A stretch of 40,848 nucleotides of DNA, taken from Sphingomonadales bacterium UBA6171. GTDB taxonomy: Bacteria > Pseudomonadota > Alphaproteobacteria > Sphingomonadales > Sphingomonadaceae. The notes below the pieces were generated by a model that had not been told where the DNA came from, searched no databases, and saw only the letters and a program-made list of their open reading frames with translations. The stretch is taken from the NCBI GenBank assembly GCA_002422985.1, contig DITZ01000066.1, forward strand, positions 53,927-94,774, read 5' to 3'. The translations under genes and the position numbers were made by a program. Every line of letters begins with the position of its first letter. The stretch's first letter is position 1. Positions 33,688 through 40,848 of this stretch are shown piece by piece.

Positions 33688-34778
33688 GCAGCGAAACGGC
33701 CGGCCATCTGGCGCTCGTGTCCGACGCCTGGGCACCGCAGGTGAACGGCGTCGTCCGCACGCTCAGCACCACGGTCGCCCTGCTGCGCGCGCGCGGCTGG
33801 ACGGTCACCACCATCACCCCGGATCGTTTCCGCTCGCTCGCCTGCCCCACCTATCCGGAAATCCGGCTCGCGATGCCGGCGCCGGGCCGCATCGGCACCC
33901 TCATCGCCGAATCCGGGGCCACCGCCGTCCATATCGCCACCGAAGGGCCATTGGGGCTGGCCGCCCGCCGCCATTGCCTGAACAGCGGCCGGCCCTTCAC
34001 CACCAGCTTCCACACCCGCTTTCCCGATTATCTGCACGCCCGCTTCCGCCTGCCGCCCGCGCTCAGCTGGCGCTTTCTGCGCTGGTTCCACGGCCCGGCC
34101 AGCGCCGTGCTGGTCGCCACCCCGCGGCTGGCGGCAGAGCTGCACGGCCATGGCATCCAGCGCACCCGGCTCTGGTCGCGCGGGGTGGACAGCAGCCAGT
34201 TCCGCGCCGGGCAGAAGCCGCCCGAATCCTTCGCGCACCTCCCCCGCCCCATTCTGCTGAATGTCGGCCGGGTGGCGGTGGAAAAGAATATCGAAGCCTT
34301 CCTCCGGGCCGAAGCCCCCGGCAGCAAGGTGGTGGTGGGCGACGGCCCGGCGCTCGCCGAGCTGCAAGCCCGCTATCCCCATATCCTCTTCACCGGCGCG
34401 CTCAGCGGCGACGCGCTTGCCCGCGCCTATGCCGGTGCCGACATCTTCGTCTTTCCCAGCCTCACCGACACCTTCGGCCTCGTCATCATCGAGGCGCTGG
34501 CGTCGGGCCTGCCGGTCGCGGCCTATCCGGTGCACGGCCCGCTCGACATATTGGAGGGCAGCGACGCCGGCGCGATGCACGCCGATCTCGCCACCGCCAT
34601 TGCCAAGGCCCTCAGCATCCCGCGCGCCGCCGCGCTGCACCGCGCCGCCGATTTCACCTGGGCCGCCGCCGCCAGCCAGTTCGAGGCCGCCATCCGCGAA
34701 TGCGCCTCGCTCCACTCCACCCGCGCCCTGCGCCGCGCCCCCCCGGCACAGGATTTGCCCGTCACCACCGCTCCATGA
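33684..34778 (+). CDS. agt: GT4 glycosyltransferase, Agt-like
   Basis: A 364-residue family 4 glycosyltransferase (GT-B). The N-terminal APQVNGVVRTLSTTVALL and TSFHTRFPDYL give the acceptor half. NVGRVAVEKNIEAFL, FTGALSGDALARAYAGADIFVFPS and the nucleotide-sugar site TDTFGLVIIEALASGLPV give the donor half. There is no signal or transmembrane helix. It overlaps plcP by 4 bp. In marine alphaproteobacteria PlcP and Agt work in sequence: PlcP makes diacylglycerol and Agt adds glucose or glucuronate to give phosphorus-free glycolipids. The same job is inferred here from the pairing and the Pho box. Confidence 0.66.
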   Translation: MSSETAGHLALVSDAWAPQVNGVVRTLSTTVALLRARGWTVTTITPDRFRSLACPTYPEIRLAMPAPGRIGTLIAESGATAVHIATEGPLGLAARRHCLNSGRPFTTSFHTRFPDYLHARFRLPPALSWRFLRWFHGPASAVLVATPRLAAELHGHGIQRTRLWSRGVDSSQFRAGQKPPESFAHLPRPILLNVGRVAVEKNIEAFLRAEAPGSKVVVGDGPALAELQARYPHILFTGALSGDALARAYAGADIFVFPSLTDTFGLVIIEALASGLPVAAYPVHGPLDILEGSDAGAMHADLATAIAKALSIPRAAALHRAADFTWAAAASQFEAAIRECASLHSTRALRRAPPAQDLPVTTAP

Positions 34779-34813
34779 TTGCAGTCCCGCGCGCCAGCCA
34801 CTAGCCATGGGGC

Positions 34814-37462
34814 ATGGACTCCCCCGCTCCCCCCGGCCTCAACCGCCTGTCCGACTATCGCGCGCCAGACTGGCGCGTCCCCGCCGTCAGCCTGCACTTC
34901 CTGCTGGACGCAGAGCGCACTATCGTCCGCGCCACGCTGCTGGTGGAACGCAACGGCCAGCACAGCCGCCCGCTGCTGCTGGATGGCGACGAGCTGGAAA
35001 CGCTCGCCGTCCGCCTGAACGGTGCCGAACAGCCGCTCCCCAACAGCGCGCGCCGGTTGAGCATCGCCATCGAAGGCGACCGCGCCACCATTGAAACCAC
35101 CGTCGCCATCCACCCCGCCGCCAACAGCCGGCTGATGGGTCTCTATGCGTCGGGCGGCAATCTCATCACCCAGTGCGAGGCCGAAGGCTTCCGCCGCATC
35201 AGCTGGTTCCCCGATCGCCCCGATGTGCTCAGCCGCTATCATGTCCGGCTGGAGGCCGACCGCAGCCTCTATCCCGTGCTGCTGGCCAATGGAGACCGCG
35301 CCGCCACGGGCGACCTGCCCGATAACCGCCACTTCGCCGAATGGCAGGATCCCCACCCCAAGCCCTGCTATCTGTTCGCGCTGGTCGCCGGGCCATTGTC
35401 CGCCCTCACCGACAGTTTCACCACCCGCTCCGGCCGCGTCGTGGATCTCGCCATCTGGGTGGCGCCGGCCGATGTGCCGCGCTGCCATCATGCGATGCAC
35501 AGCCTGAAACAGGCGATGCGCTTCGACGAGGAACGCTATGGCCGGGAATATGATCTCGACCTGTTCAACATCGTCGCCGTGCATGATTTCAACTTCGGCG
35601 CGATGGAGAATAAGGGGCTGAACATCTTCAACGCCCGCTACATCCTGGCCGACGCCGAAACCGCCACCGATTTTGATTTCGACAGCATCGCCGCGGTCGT
35701 CGCGCATGAATATTTCCACAACTGGTCCGGCAATCGCGTCACCTGCCGCGACTGGTTCCAGCTCAGTCTCAAGGAAGGCTTCACCGTATTTCGGGATGAG
35801 GAGTTTTCCGCCGACATGGGCTCGCGCACGGTCAAACGGGTGGAGGATGTCAACGTGCTGCGCACGGCCCAGTTTGCCGAGGACGCTGGCCCCATGGCAC
35901 ATCCGGTCAGGCCCGACTCCTTCGTCGAGATTTCCAATTTCTACACCGCGACCATCTACCAGAAGGGCGCGGAGGTGGTGCGAATGATCCACACTCTGCT
36001 TGGGTCTGAGCGCTTCCGCCAGGGCTCGGACCTGTATTTTGAGCGCCACGACGGGCAGGCGGTAACCTGCGAGGATTTTGTGCTGGCCATGGAGGATGCC
36101 TCCGGTGTCGATCTCGGCCAGTTCCGGCGCTGGTACTCCCAGGCCGGTACGCCGCGGGTCAGCGCCGCGGGCGAGTACGATGACGAGCTCCAGCGCTACA
36201 CGCTGACGCTGCGCCAGAGCACTGCACCCACACCGGGACAGTCCGCCAAACTTCCGCTGATGATTCCGGTCGCATTGGGCCTGCTCGGGACGGCAGGCAA
36301 TCTGCCCCTGCGCCTGGCCGGGGAAACGCCCGATGGAGACACCGCGGATAATACTCACCGGGTGCTGGTACTGAGCGCAGAGGAGCAGACCTTCTGTTTT
36401 GAGAGAGTGATGGAGCCGCCCGTGCCGGCGCTGTTGCGCGGATTTTCCGCGCCCGTGCGCCTGGACTACGATTACAGCAGTGCCGACCTCTGTGCCCTCA
36501 TGAGCCGGGAGGACGATGGCTTCCTGCGCTGGGACGCAGCCCAGCAGTTCGCCCTGCGCGCACTGGATACGGCCCAGCAGCAGTTGGCAGCCGGGGCCCC
36601 GGTGACGGTAGATCCGCTTTACCTGGATGCCTGCGGCGAGCTGCTGGCAAACACGGCGCTGGACCCGGCCATGGTGGCGGAGATGCTGCGGCTGCCGGGT
36701 GAGGGTTTTCTGGCCGAGCTTGCTGCTGCCCGGGGCGGAGCGGATGTCGATGCCATTCATGCCGCTCGCAATGCGGTGCGCTGGGCCTTGGCTCAACGCC
36801 ATGGCAGGGCATTTGAGGCCTGCTACCAGCGGTTGACAAGCAGCGCGCCCTACGCGCCGGATGCCGGGCAGATCGGTGCGCGCAGTCTGCGCAACACCTG
36901 CCTGGACTACCTGGCCCTGGCGGGGGAGGAGGGTCTCGCCCTCGCCGCTGCCCAGTTCGCCGATGCCAGCAATATGTCCGATCGCCTGGCTGCGCTGCAG
37001 GCACTGGCGTACTACGGTAGCGCTGCGCAGCGCGATGCCACGCTTGCGTGGTTTTACGAGGACTGGCAGCACGAGACGCTGGTGGTGAACCAGTGGCTGC
37101 AGGTGCAGGCGACGCTGCCCGGGGCCGACACCCTGGAGCGGGTGCAGCGACTGCTGCAGCATCCTGCCTTCGACAGCCGCAATCCCAACAAGCTGCGCGC
37201 CCTGGTGGGTGCCTTCTGCAGTGCCAACCCGGTCAATTTCCACCGGGCGGATGGCGCCGGTTATCGCTTCCTGGCTGATCAGATCGAGGAACTTGATGCC
37301 CGCAATCCGCAGATTGCCGCCCGTCTGCTGACGCCACTCACCAAGTGGCGAAATTATCGCGGCCGCGAGCAGCTGATGCGTGCGCAGCTGCAGCGCCTGG
37401 CGGACAGGCCGAACGTGTCGCGTGACCTGTATGAGGTCCTGGCCAAGGCGCTGGCCGCCTGA
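34814..37462 (+). CDS. pepN: Aminopeptidase N (M1), chimeric reading frame
   Basis: An 882-residue M1 zinc aminopeptidase of the PepN type, normal in length. The exopeptidase motif GAMEN is at 262-266 and the zinc site H298-E299-x2-H302 with E321 is intact, so the protein looks complete. The DNA is not uniform. Before about 35,750 tyrosine is nearly all TAT (about 8 TAT to 1 TAC) and phenylalanine nearly all TTC. After about 35,785 tyrosine is mainly TAC (about 14 to 4) and TTT is frequent. The C-terminal 560 residues resemble a gammaproteobacterial PepN. I read it as two orthologues joined in frame at the conserved motif. It converges on batD with 24 bp between. Confidence 0.9.
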   Translation: MDSPAPPGLNRLSDYRAPDWRVPAVSLHFLLDAERTIVRATLLVERNGQHSRPLLLDGDELETLAVRLNGAEQPLPNSARRLSIAIEGDRATIETTVAIHPAANSRLMGLYASGGNLITQCEAEGFRRISWFPDRPDVLSRYHVRLEADRSLYPVLLANGDRAATGDLPDNRHFAEWQDPHPKPCYLFALVAGPLSALTDSFTTRSGRVVDLAIWVAPADVPRCHHAMHSLKQAMRFDEERYGREYDLDLFNIVAVHDFNFGAMENKGLNIFNARYILADAETATDFDFDSIAAVVAHEYFHNWSGNRVTCRDWFQLSLKEGFTVFRDEEFSADMGSRTVKRVEDVNVLRTAQFAEDAGPMAHPVRPDSFVEISNFYTATIYQKGAEVVRMIHTLLGSERFRQGSDLYFERHDGQAVTCEDFVLAMEDASGVDLGQFRRWYSQAGTPRVSAAGEYDDELQRYTLTLRQSTAPTPGQSAKLPLMIPVALGLLGTAGNLPLRLAGETPDGDTADNTHRVLVLSAEEQTFCFERVMEPPVPALLRGFSAPVRLDYDYSSADLCALMSREDDGFLRWDAAQQFALRALDTAQQQLAAGAPVTVDPLYLDACGELLANTALDPAMVAEMLRLPGEGFLAELAAARGGADVDAIHAARNAVRWALAQRHGRAFEACYQRLTSSAPYAPDAGQIGARSLRNTCLDYLALAGEEGLALAAAQFADASNMSDRLAALQALAYYGSAAQRDATLAWFYEDWQHETLVVNQWLQVQATLPGADTLERVQRLLQHPAFDSRNPNKLRALVGAFCSANPVNFHRADGAGYRFLADQIEELDARNPQIAARLLTPLTKWRNYRGREQLMRAQLQRLADRPNVSRDLYEVLAKALAA
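35720..35790. other. Probable chimeric junction between two genomes
   Basis: Within the most conserved part of pepN (encoding NWSGNRVTCRDWFQLSLKEG) codon choice changes from the alphaproteobacterial habit of the left 35 kb to a different one. The last TAT-type codons typical of the left side are at 35711. The first clearly foreign codons (GTA, TTT, CGG, GAG-GAG, TTT) begin at 35786. No repeat, insertion sequence or attachment site is seen at the switch. Confidence 0.75.
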
Positions 37463-37486
37463 TCTGACGGGATAGTCGTTGCCAGT

Positions 37487-39184
37487 TCAGGTGCTGTGAG
37501 GGTAGAGCGTCAGGGCGGCATCACCTGGGTCTGCGCCCCGCCGGCTACCGGCAGTGCGCAGGCCTGTGACCGCGGCCAGGAGAGCGGTTCCATTCCAGTC
37601 AGCGTTGCCCTCACGGTACAGGGCTCGGTCCAGCGTGGCTACCGCCTCAATCAGGGCAGCGTCGTTCAGCCGCGTGGCCAGCGCCGCTCCATTCAAGCCC
37701 GGCCCGCCCGGCAGCCGCGCCTTGCCCCAGGCCAGCAGCGCGCGCCGTGCCTGGGGAGCGCTGTTACTGGCACAGGCCGCCTGCAGCTGTTTGAAGGCGC
37801 GCGACTCGTCAGGATTGATGATCTCCGCGCCCGATTCCGCTGCATGACCAGGGCGCACCCCGCGCGGAGCGCGCCAGTGCCAGATCAGTGTGGCCAGCCA
37901 GCCCAGGGCGAGCACTGCCGCCAAGGCCTGCCACAGCCATCTGGAGCCGTCCTCGACCTCGGCGCTGGCTGTGCTGGCGGTCGCTACCGGGTCGGGCACC
38001 GCAATAGCATCGGCTTTGGCGGCACTGCCGGGCGCCGATGCTATGTGGATTGTCCGCGCGGGCAGGATCGCGTAACGCAGGCTGTCAGTTTCCGTGTCCC
38101 ACCAGGGAATCCGGATCTCCGGCAGGGTCCAGCTGCCGGCCTGGCTGGCGACCAGGGCGGCGCTGTCCCGGCGCAGCCCTACCGCACCGTTGGCGTCTTC
38201 GCGATCGTCCACCAGGGGCTGATCGGGGTAATAGCGCAGAGCGTCAGGCGCGATAAACTCCACCGGCGGCAGCTGTGCGCCATGCACGCCCTCGCCGCGC
38301 AGGCGCAGGGTCCGGGTTACAGAATCGCCGGCCCGCAACTGCTCCGGCGGTGTGGACCAGTCTTCTTCCAGGGTGAGACTGCGTGCAGGCAGCCAGGTGC
38401 CTGCTGCCGGAAACTCAGCGGGTCGCGGGCGCACGGTGATGGTCAGCGGTTCGGTGCGGCGCTGCAGCTGGCGGCCGCCGCCACCGAGGTCGAACACGCT
38501 GCGGCGGCCGCTGCTCTCGCGGGCGCTGAACAGCTGCGCGGGGATCTCGAGGGTGCCGCTCTGCTCGGGAAAAATGGCGTAGCGCACCTCATGCACCAGC
38601 CAGGGCCGACCGTTGATCGTGCGCTGAAAGGAATTCTGCTCCAGGGCTTTGACGAAGGCGCCATCCAGCTGCAGCTCGCTGACGCTGCGGGAGTCCAGGT
38701 TGATTGCCTGCTGGATGCGCAGGGTCAGCAGCAGCTGGCCCTGCACATAGACCTCGCTGCGATCGACCTCGGCGGTGAACAGCACCTCCTGGTCGGCGTC
38801 GCCCAGCGTAGGTGGAGGGCCCACTTCGATGGCCACGGGGCGGGTGGTTTCTGCACCCGCGCGAAAAGCCGGTATTTCCAGCAGACCTTCCCGCCGCGGG
38901 GTCAGGTCCAGGGACAGCTGCCGGGTCCGGGTGGTCTGGCCGTTGATGATGCTGGTACTGCTGCTCATGCTGCGTTGCAGAATCTCGAAGTCCGCCAGCA
39001 GGGTGCGCAGGTCCAGTCCGTCCAGGTCTTCGTCACCGGTCGCGGCAATCACCAGGCGCAGACTGTCGCCCAGCGCGATCTGCTCGCGATCGACCGCCAC
39101 TTCGAGTGCCGCCTGGGGCGCGGCCGACCACAGCCACAGCAGCAAGCCCAGCCCCAGCCATATCCGGTTACCAGTCACGTGCAT
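37487..39184 (-). CDS. batD: BatD-like oxygen-tolerance protein
   Basis: A 565-residue exported BatD family protein. A signal peptide (MHVTGNRIWLGLGLLLWLW, cut near PQA) leads to long beta-rich Ig-like repeats (LADFEILQRSMSSST, FTAEVDRSEVYVQGQLLLTLR), one transmembrane helix (about residues 427-447) and a cytoplasmic C-terminal tail. The ATG at 39184, with GGGAG eight bases upstream, is preferred to the longer frame from 39268, which lies inside batB. It overlaps batB by 17 bp. Bat proteins support MoxR-VWA complexes in stress tolerance. It fits the gammaproteobacterial order moxR-DUF58-batA-batB-batD. Confidence 0.88.
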   Translation of the reverse strand: MHVTGNRIWLGLGLLLWLWSAAPQAALEVAVDREQIALGDSLRLVIAATGDEDLDGLDLRTLLADFEILQRSMSSSTSIINGQTTRTRQLSLDLTPRREGLLEIPAFRAGAETTRPVAIEVGPPPTLGDADQEVLFTAEVDRSEVYVQGQLLLTLRIQQAINLDSRSVSELQLDGAFVKALEQNSFQRTINGRPWLVHEVRYAIFPEQSGTLEIPAQLFSARESSGRRSVFDLGGGGRQLQRRTEPLTITVRPRPAEFPAAGTWLPARSLTLEEDWSTPPEQLRAGDSVTRTLRLRGEGVHGAQLPPVEFIAPDALRYYPDQPLVDDREDANGAVGLRRDSAALVASQAGSWTLPEIRIPWWDTETDSLRYAILPARTIHIASAPGSAAKADAIAVPDPVATASTASAEVEDGSRWLWQALAAVLALGWLATLIWHWRAPRGVRPGHAAESGAEIINPDESRAFKQLQAACASNSAPQARRALLAWGKARLPGGPGLNGAALATRLNDAALIEAVATLDRALYREGNADWNGTALLAAVTGLRTAGSRRGADPGDAALTLYPHST

Positions 39185-40848
39185 TGTCACTCCCGGGTTG
39201 TTGTTGCCGCTTGCGGCTCTCGTGGCGAAATTTCTCCCGCAGCAGGCCGGAGGGGTCATCGGGGACACGGCGCAGCCACTGCTCCATGGCCTGGTTGCGC
39301 TCGGCTTCCTCCAGCGACAGTTCCGGCACCTCGATATTGGTCAGGGTCTCTGGTTCGGGCGCCGGCGCCTGTTCGGGTTCCGCTGGGGAGGCGTCGCTGT
39401 CTTCGTCGGCGGTGCCCTCGTCCCCGGTCCCGGTGGCAGAGTCCTCGGGCGAGCCCTGATCGGGCTCGCTGCTGTCCTGCTCCTGACCCGGTTCCTCGGG
39501 CTGTTCCTGTTGCTGCCCCTGGCCATCCTCGCCGCTGTCTGGCTGCGGTTCGCCGTCCTCACCGGGTTGCTGTTCCTGTTCCTGCTGTTGCTGTTGCAGG
39601 TTCTCCACCAGCGCCAGGTTGGCGGCGGCATCCTCCTGCCCCGGCTGCAGTTCCAGGGAGCGCCGATAGGCCTCGATGGCGCCCTGCAGATCGCCGCCGC
39701 GGGCGAGGGCATTGCCACGGTTGTACCAGCTGTCGGCGCTGTCGCCGGCCTGGAATTTCTGCGCCGCGGTGGCGTAGTCGCCGCTGGTGTAGGCGGCGGT
39801 GCCGGCCCAGGCCGGATCCTCGAATAATGTCGCGGCGCGCTCTGCATCACCGGCCTCCAGGGCGCGCCGGGCCTGCTGGTCCGGGGTGAGCCAGAGATTC
39901 TGCAGCGGTTGCGCCCGGGCGCTGGTGGGCTCCAGGATCAACAGCAGGGGCAGCAGGCCCAGCAGCCAGCCGCGCCGGAACAGGGCCAGGGCCAGGGGCA
40001 GCAGCAGGAGGATGAGCCAGTAGCCCTGGTCCTCCCAGGTATCTGCGGTCAGGTCCTCCGCCAGTCGGGTTTCCGTGGCGGTGGCGGCCTGTGCCAGCAG
40101 CGCCTCCAGATCACCGTCATCCACCCGCAGGCGCTGGTAGCGGCCGCCGGCTGCCTGCGCGAGCTGCTGCAGCGGGGCTTCGTCGAGGCGCGGAATGACG
40201 ATGGCCCCGGCCTCGTCGCGCACAAAGCCACCGCGCGGCAGCGGCATCGGAGCACCGTCGGCCGTGCCCAGCCCCAATACCGACAGCGTCACCCCCGCGC
40301 CACGCAGCGCCCGCGCCATACGCGGCACCTCGTCGGCGTCGACCCCGTCGGAGAGCAACAGGATGCGACCGCCGTTGACGCCGGCAGACTGCAGCAACTC
40401 CAGGGCCAGGCGCAGGGCGCCGGGGGTGTCGCTGCCGGGCAGTGGCATCATGTCCGGATTCAGGGCCGGCAGCAGGTTGGCGATGGTGCCGGTGTCGTCG
40501 GTCAGCGGGGTGACCACGTGCGCGTCCCCAGCGTAGGCCACCAGTCCGGTCTGACCCTCGCGGCGGCTCGCCAGCAGATCCAGCAGTTTCTGCCGGGCCC
40601 GGTCCAGGCGTGAAGGCGGCTGGTCGGTGGCTTTCATCGAGTAGCTCAGGTCCAGCACCAGCACCAGTGCATCTTCCACCTGCTCCATCGGCTGCGAAAT
40701 TTTCTTCCAGCTGGGTCCGGCGGCGGCAACACAGGCCAGCAGCCAGGCCGCGCAGACCACCAGCAACAGCTTGCTGCGCCGCTGCTGCTGTTGCTCGGGT
40801 ACCAGGTGGCGCAGCAGTTCCGGTGCGATGACCCGGCTCCAGCCGCCG
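39168..40848 (-). CDS. batB: BatB-like VWA and TPR protein (5' end missing)
   Basis: The frame is open through the right edge, so the N-terminus is lost; the visible start GWSRVIAPELLRHL is typical of BatB just inside the protein. A transmembrane helix comes next, then a von Willebrand A domain with the MIDAS motif DLSYS (in LVLDLSYSMKATD). A second hydrophobic helix (LILLLLPLALALF) and TPR repeats (ARRALEAGDAERAATLFED, DSWYNRGNALARGGDLQGAIEAY) follow. After this stands a Gln/Glu/Pro-rich tail of about 90 residues and a conserved C-terminal VPELSLEEAERNQAMEQWLRRVPDDP. It would form a membrane complex with MoxR and BatD. Confidence 0.9.
   Translation of the reverse strand, partial: GGWSRVIAPELLRHLVPEQQQQRRSKLLLVVCAAWLLACVAAAGPSWKKISQPMEQVEDALVLVLDLSYSMKATDQPPSRLDRARQKLLDLLASRREGQTGLVAYAGDAHVVTPLTDDTGTIANLLPALNPDMMPLPGSDTPGALRLALELLQSAGVNGGRILLLSDGVDADEVPRMARALRGAGVTLSVLGLGTADGAPMPLPRGGFVRDEAGAIVIPRLDEAPLQQLAQAAGGRYQRLRVDDGDLEALLAQAATATETRLAEDLTADTWEDQGYWLILLLLPLALALFRRGWLLGLLPLLLILEPTSARAQPLQNLWLTPDQQARRALEAGDAERAATLFEDPAWAGTAAYTSGDYATAAQKFQAGDSADSWYNRGNALARGGDLQGAIEAYRRSLELQPGQEDAAANLALVENLQQQQQEQEQQPGEDGEPQPDSGEDGQGQQQEQPEEPGQEQDSSEPDQGSPEDSATGTGDEGTADEDSDASPAEPEQAPAPEPETLTNIEVPELSLEEAERNQAMEQWLRRVPDDPSGLLREKFRHESRKRQQQPGSDNARDW

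Noticed and set aside
39340..39610. Gln/Glu/Pro-rich repeat region as a possible special element
   Set aside because: It encodes the low-complexity tail usual between TPR and C-terminus in BatB-type proteins.

Overview
The window holds two unlike pieces of bacterial DNA. Positions 1 to about 35,750 look like one stretch of a GC-rich alphaproteobacterial chromosome, most probably Sphingomonadales. This is inferred from gene content and protein style (EttA, GyrA, LeuD-LeuB, DUF4403, a stand-alone GspN-like gene), from a strong TAT preference for tyrosine, and from dense ATGA gene overlaps. From about 35,750 to the end the codon use changes. The genes there (the C-terminal two thirds of pepN, then batD and a VWA/TPR batB) look gammaproteobacterial. 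The change falls inside one intact reading frame, at the HEXXH zinc motif of aminopeptidase N, so the window is either a chimeric contig or a very unusual recombinant.

Layout. 1-1,010: 3-oxoacid CoA-transferase subunits A (cut by the left edge) and B. 1,077-4,714: an exported beta-propeller amidohydrolase and a DUF454 membrane protein. 4,692-8,187 (minus): a three-gene operon of an NAD(P)-binding epimerase, an orphan CoxL-like molybdoenzyme subunit and an EVE protein. 8,223-9,352: a possible glutathione transferase remnant and a Tat-type dienelactone hydrolase. 9,410-11,696 (minus): an alpha/beta hydrolase and a DUF4403 lipoprotein. 11,793-13,707: TelA and a two-helix membrane partner. 13,680-14,382 (minus): a FitAB/VapBC toxin-antitoxin pair with a clear promoter and operator. 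14,529-18,848: asd (minus), GspN-like (plus), and the leuD-leuB-DUF502 operon (minus). 18,980-23,060 (minus): class III alcohol dehydrogenase, DUF885 peptidase, inorganic pyrophosphatase and ferredoxin. 23,138-24,576: AlkA-like glycosylase and a TrmH-type methyltransferase. 24,661-27,625 (minus): EF-hand protein, NDUFAF6-like protein and EttA. 27,849-32,665: gyrA, tsaD and gpsA. 32,682-34,778: a Pho-box-like promoter followed by a metallophosphoesterase and a GT4 glycosyltransferase that fit the PlcP-Agt lipid-remodelling pair. 34,814-40,848: chimeric pepN, batD and partial batB.

The most interesting points are four. First, the in-frame species switch inside pepN. Second, the plcP-agt pair behind a promoter built like E. 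coli phoA. Third, a FitAB-type operator lying between the -35 and -10 of an apparently leaderless antitoxin transcript. Fourth, a GTTC-N7-GTTC alphaproteobacterial SOS-type box upstream of pyrophosphatase. A 39-nt REP-like hairpin element occurs twice, once with the gspN stop codon in its loop. I saw no rRNA, tRNA, CRISPR array, insertion sequence or prophage. No stretch longer than about 300 bases lacks a gene.
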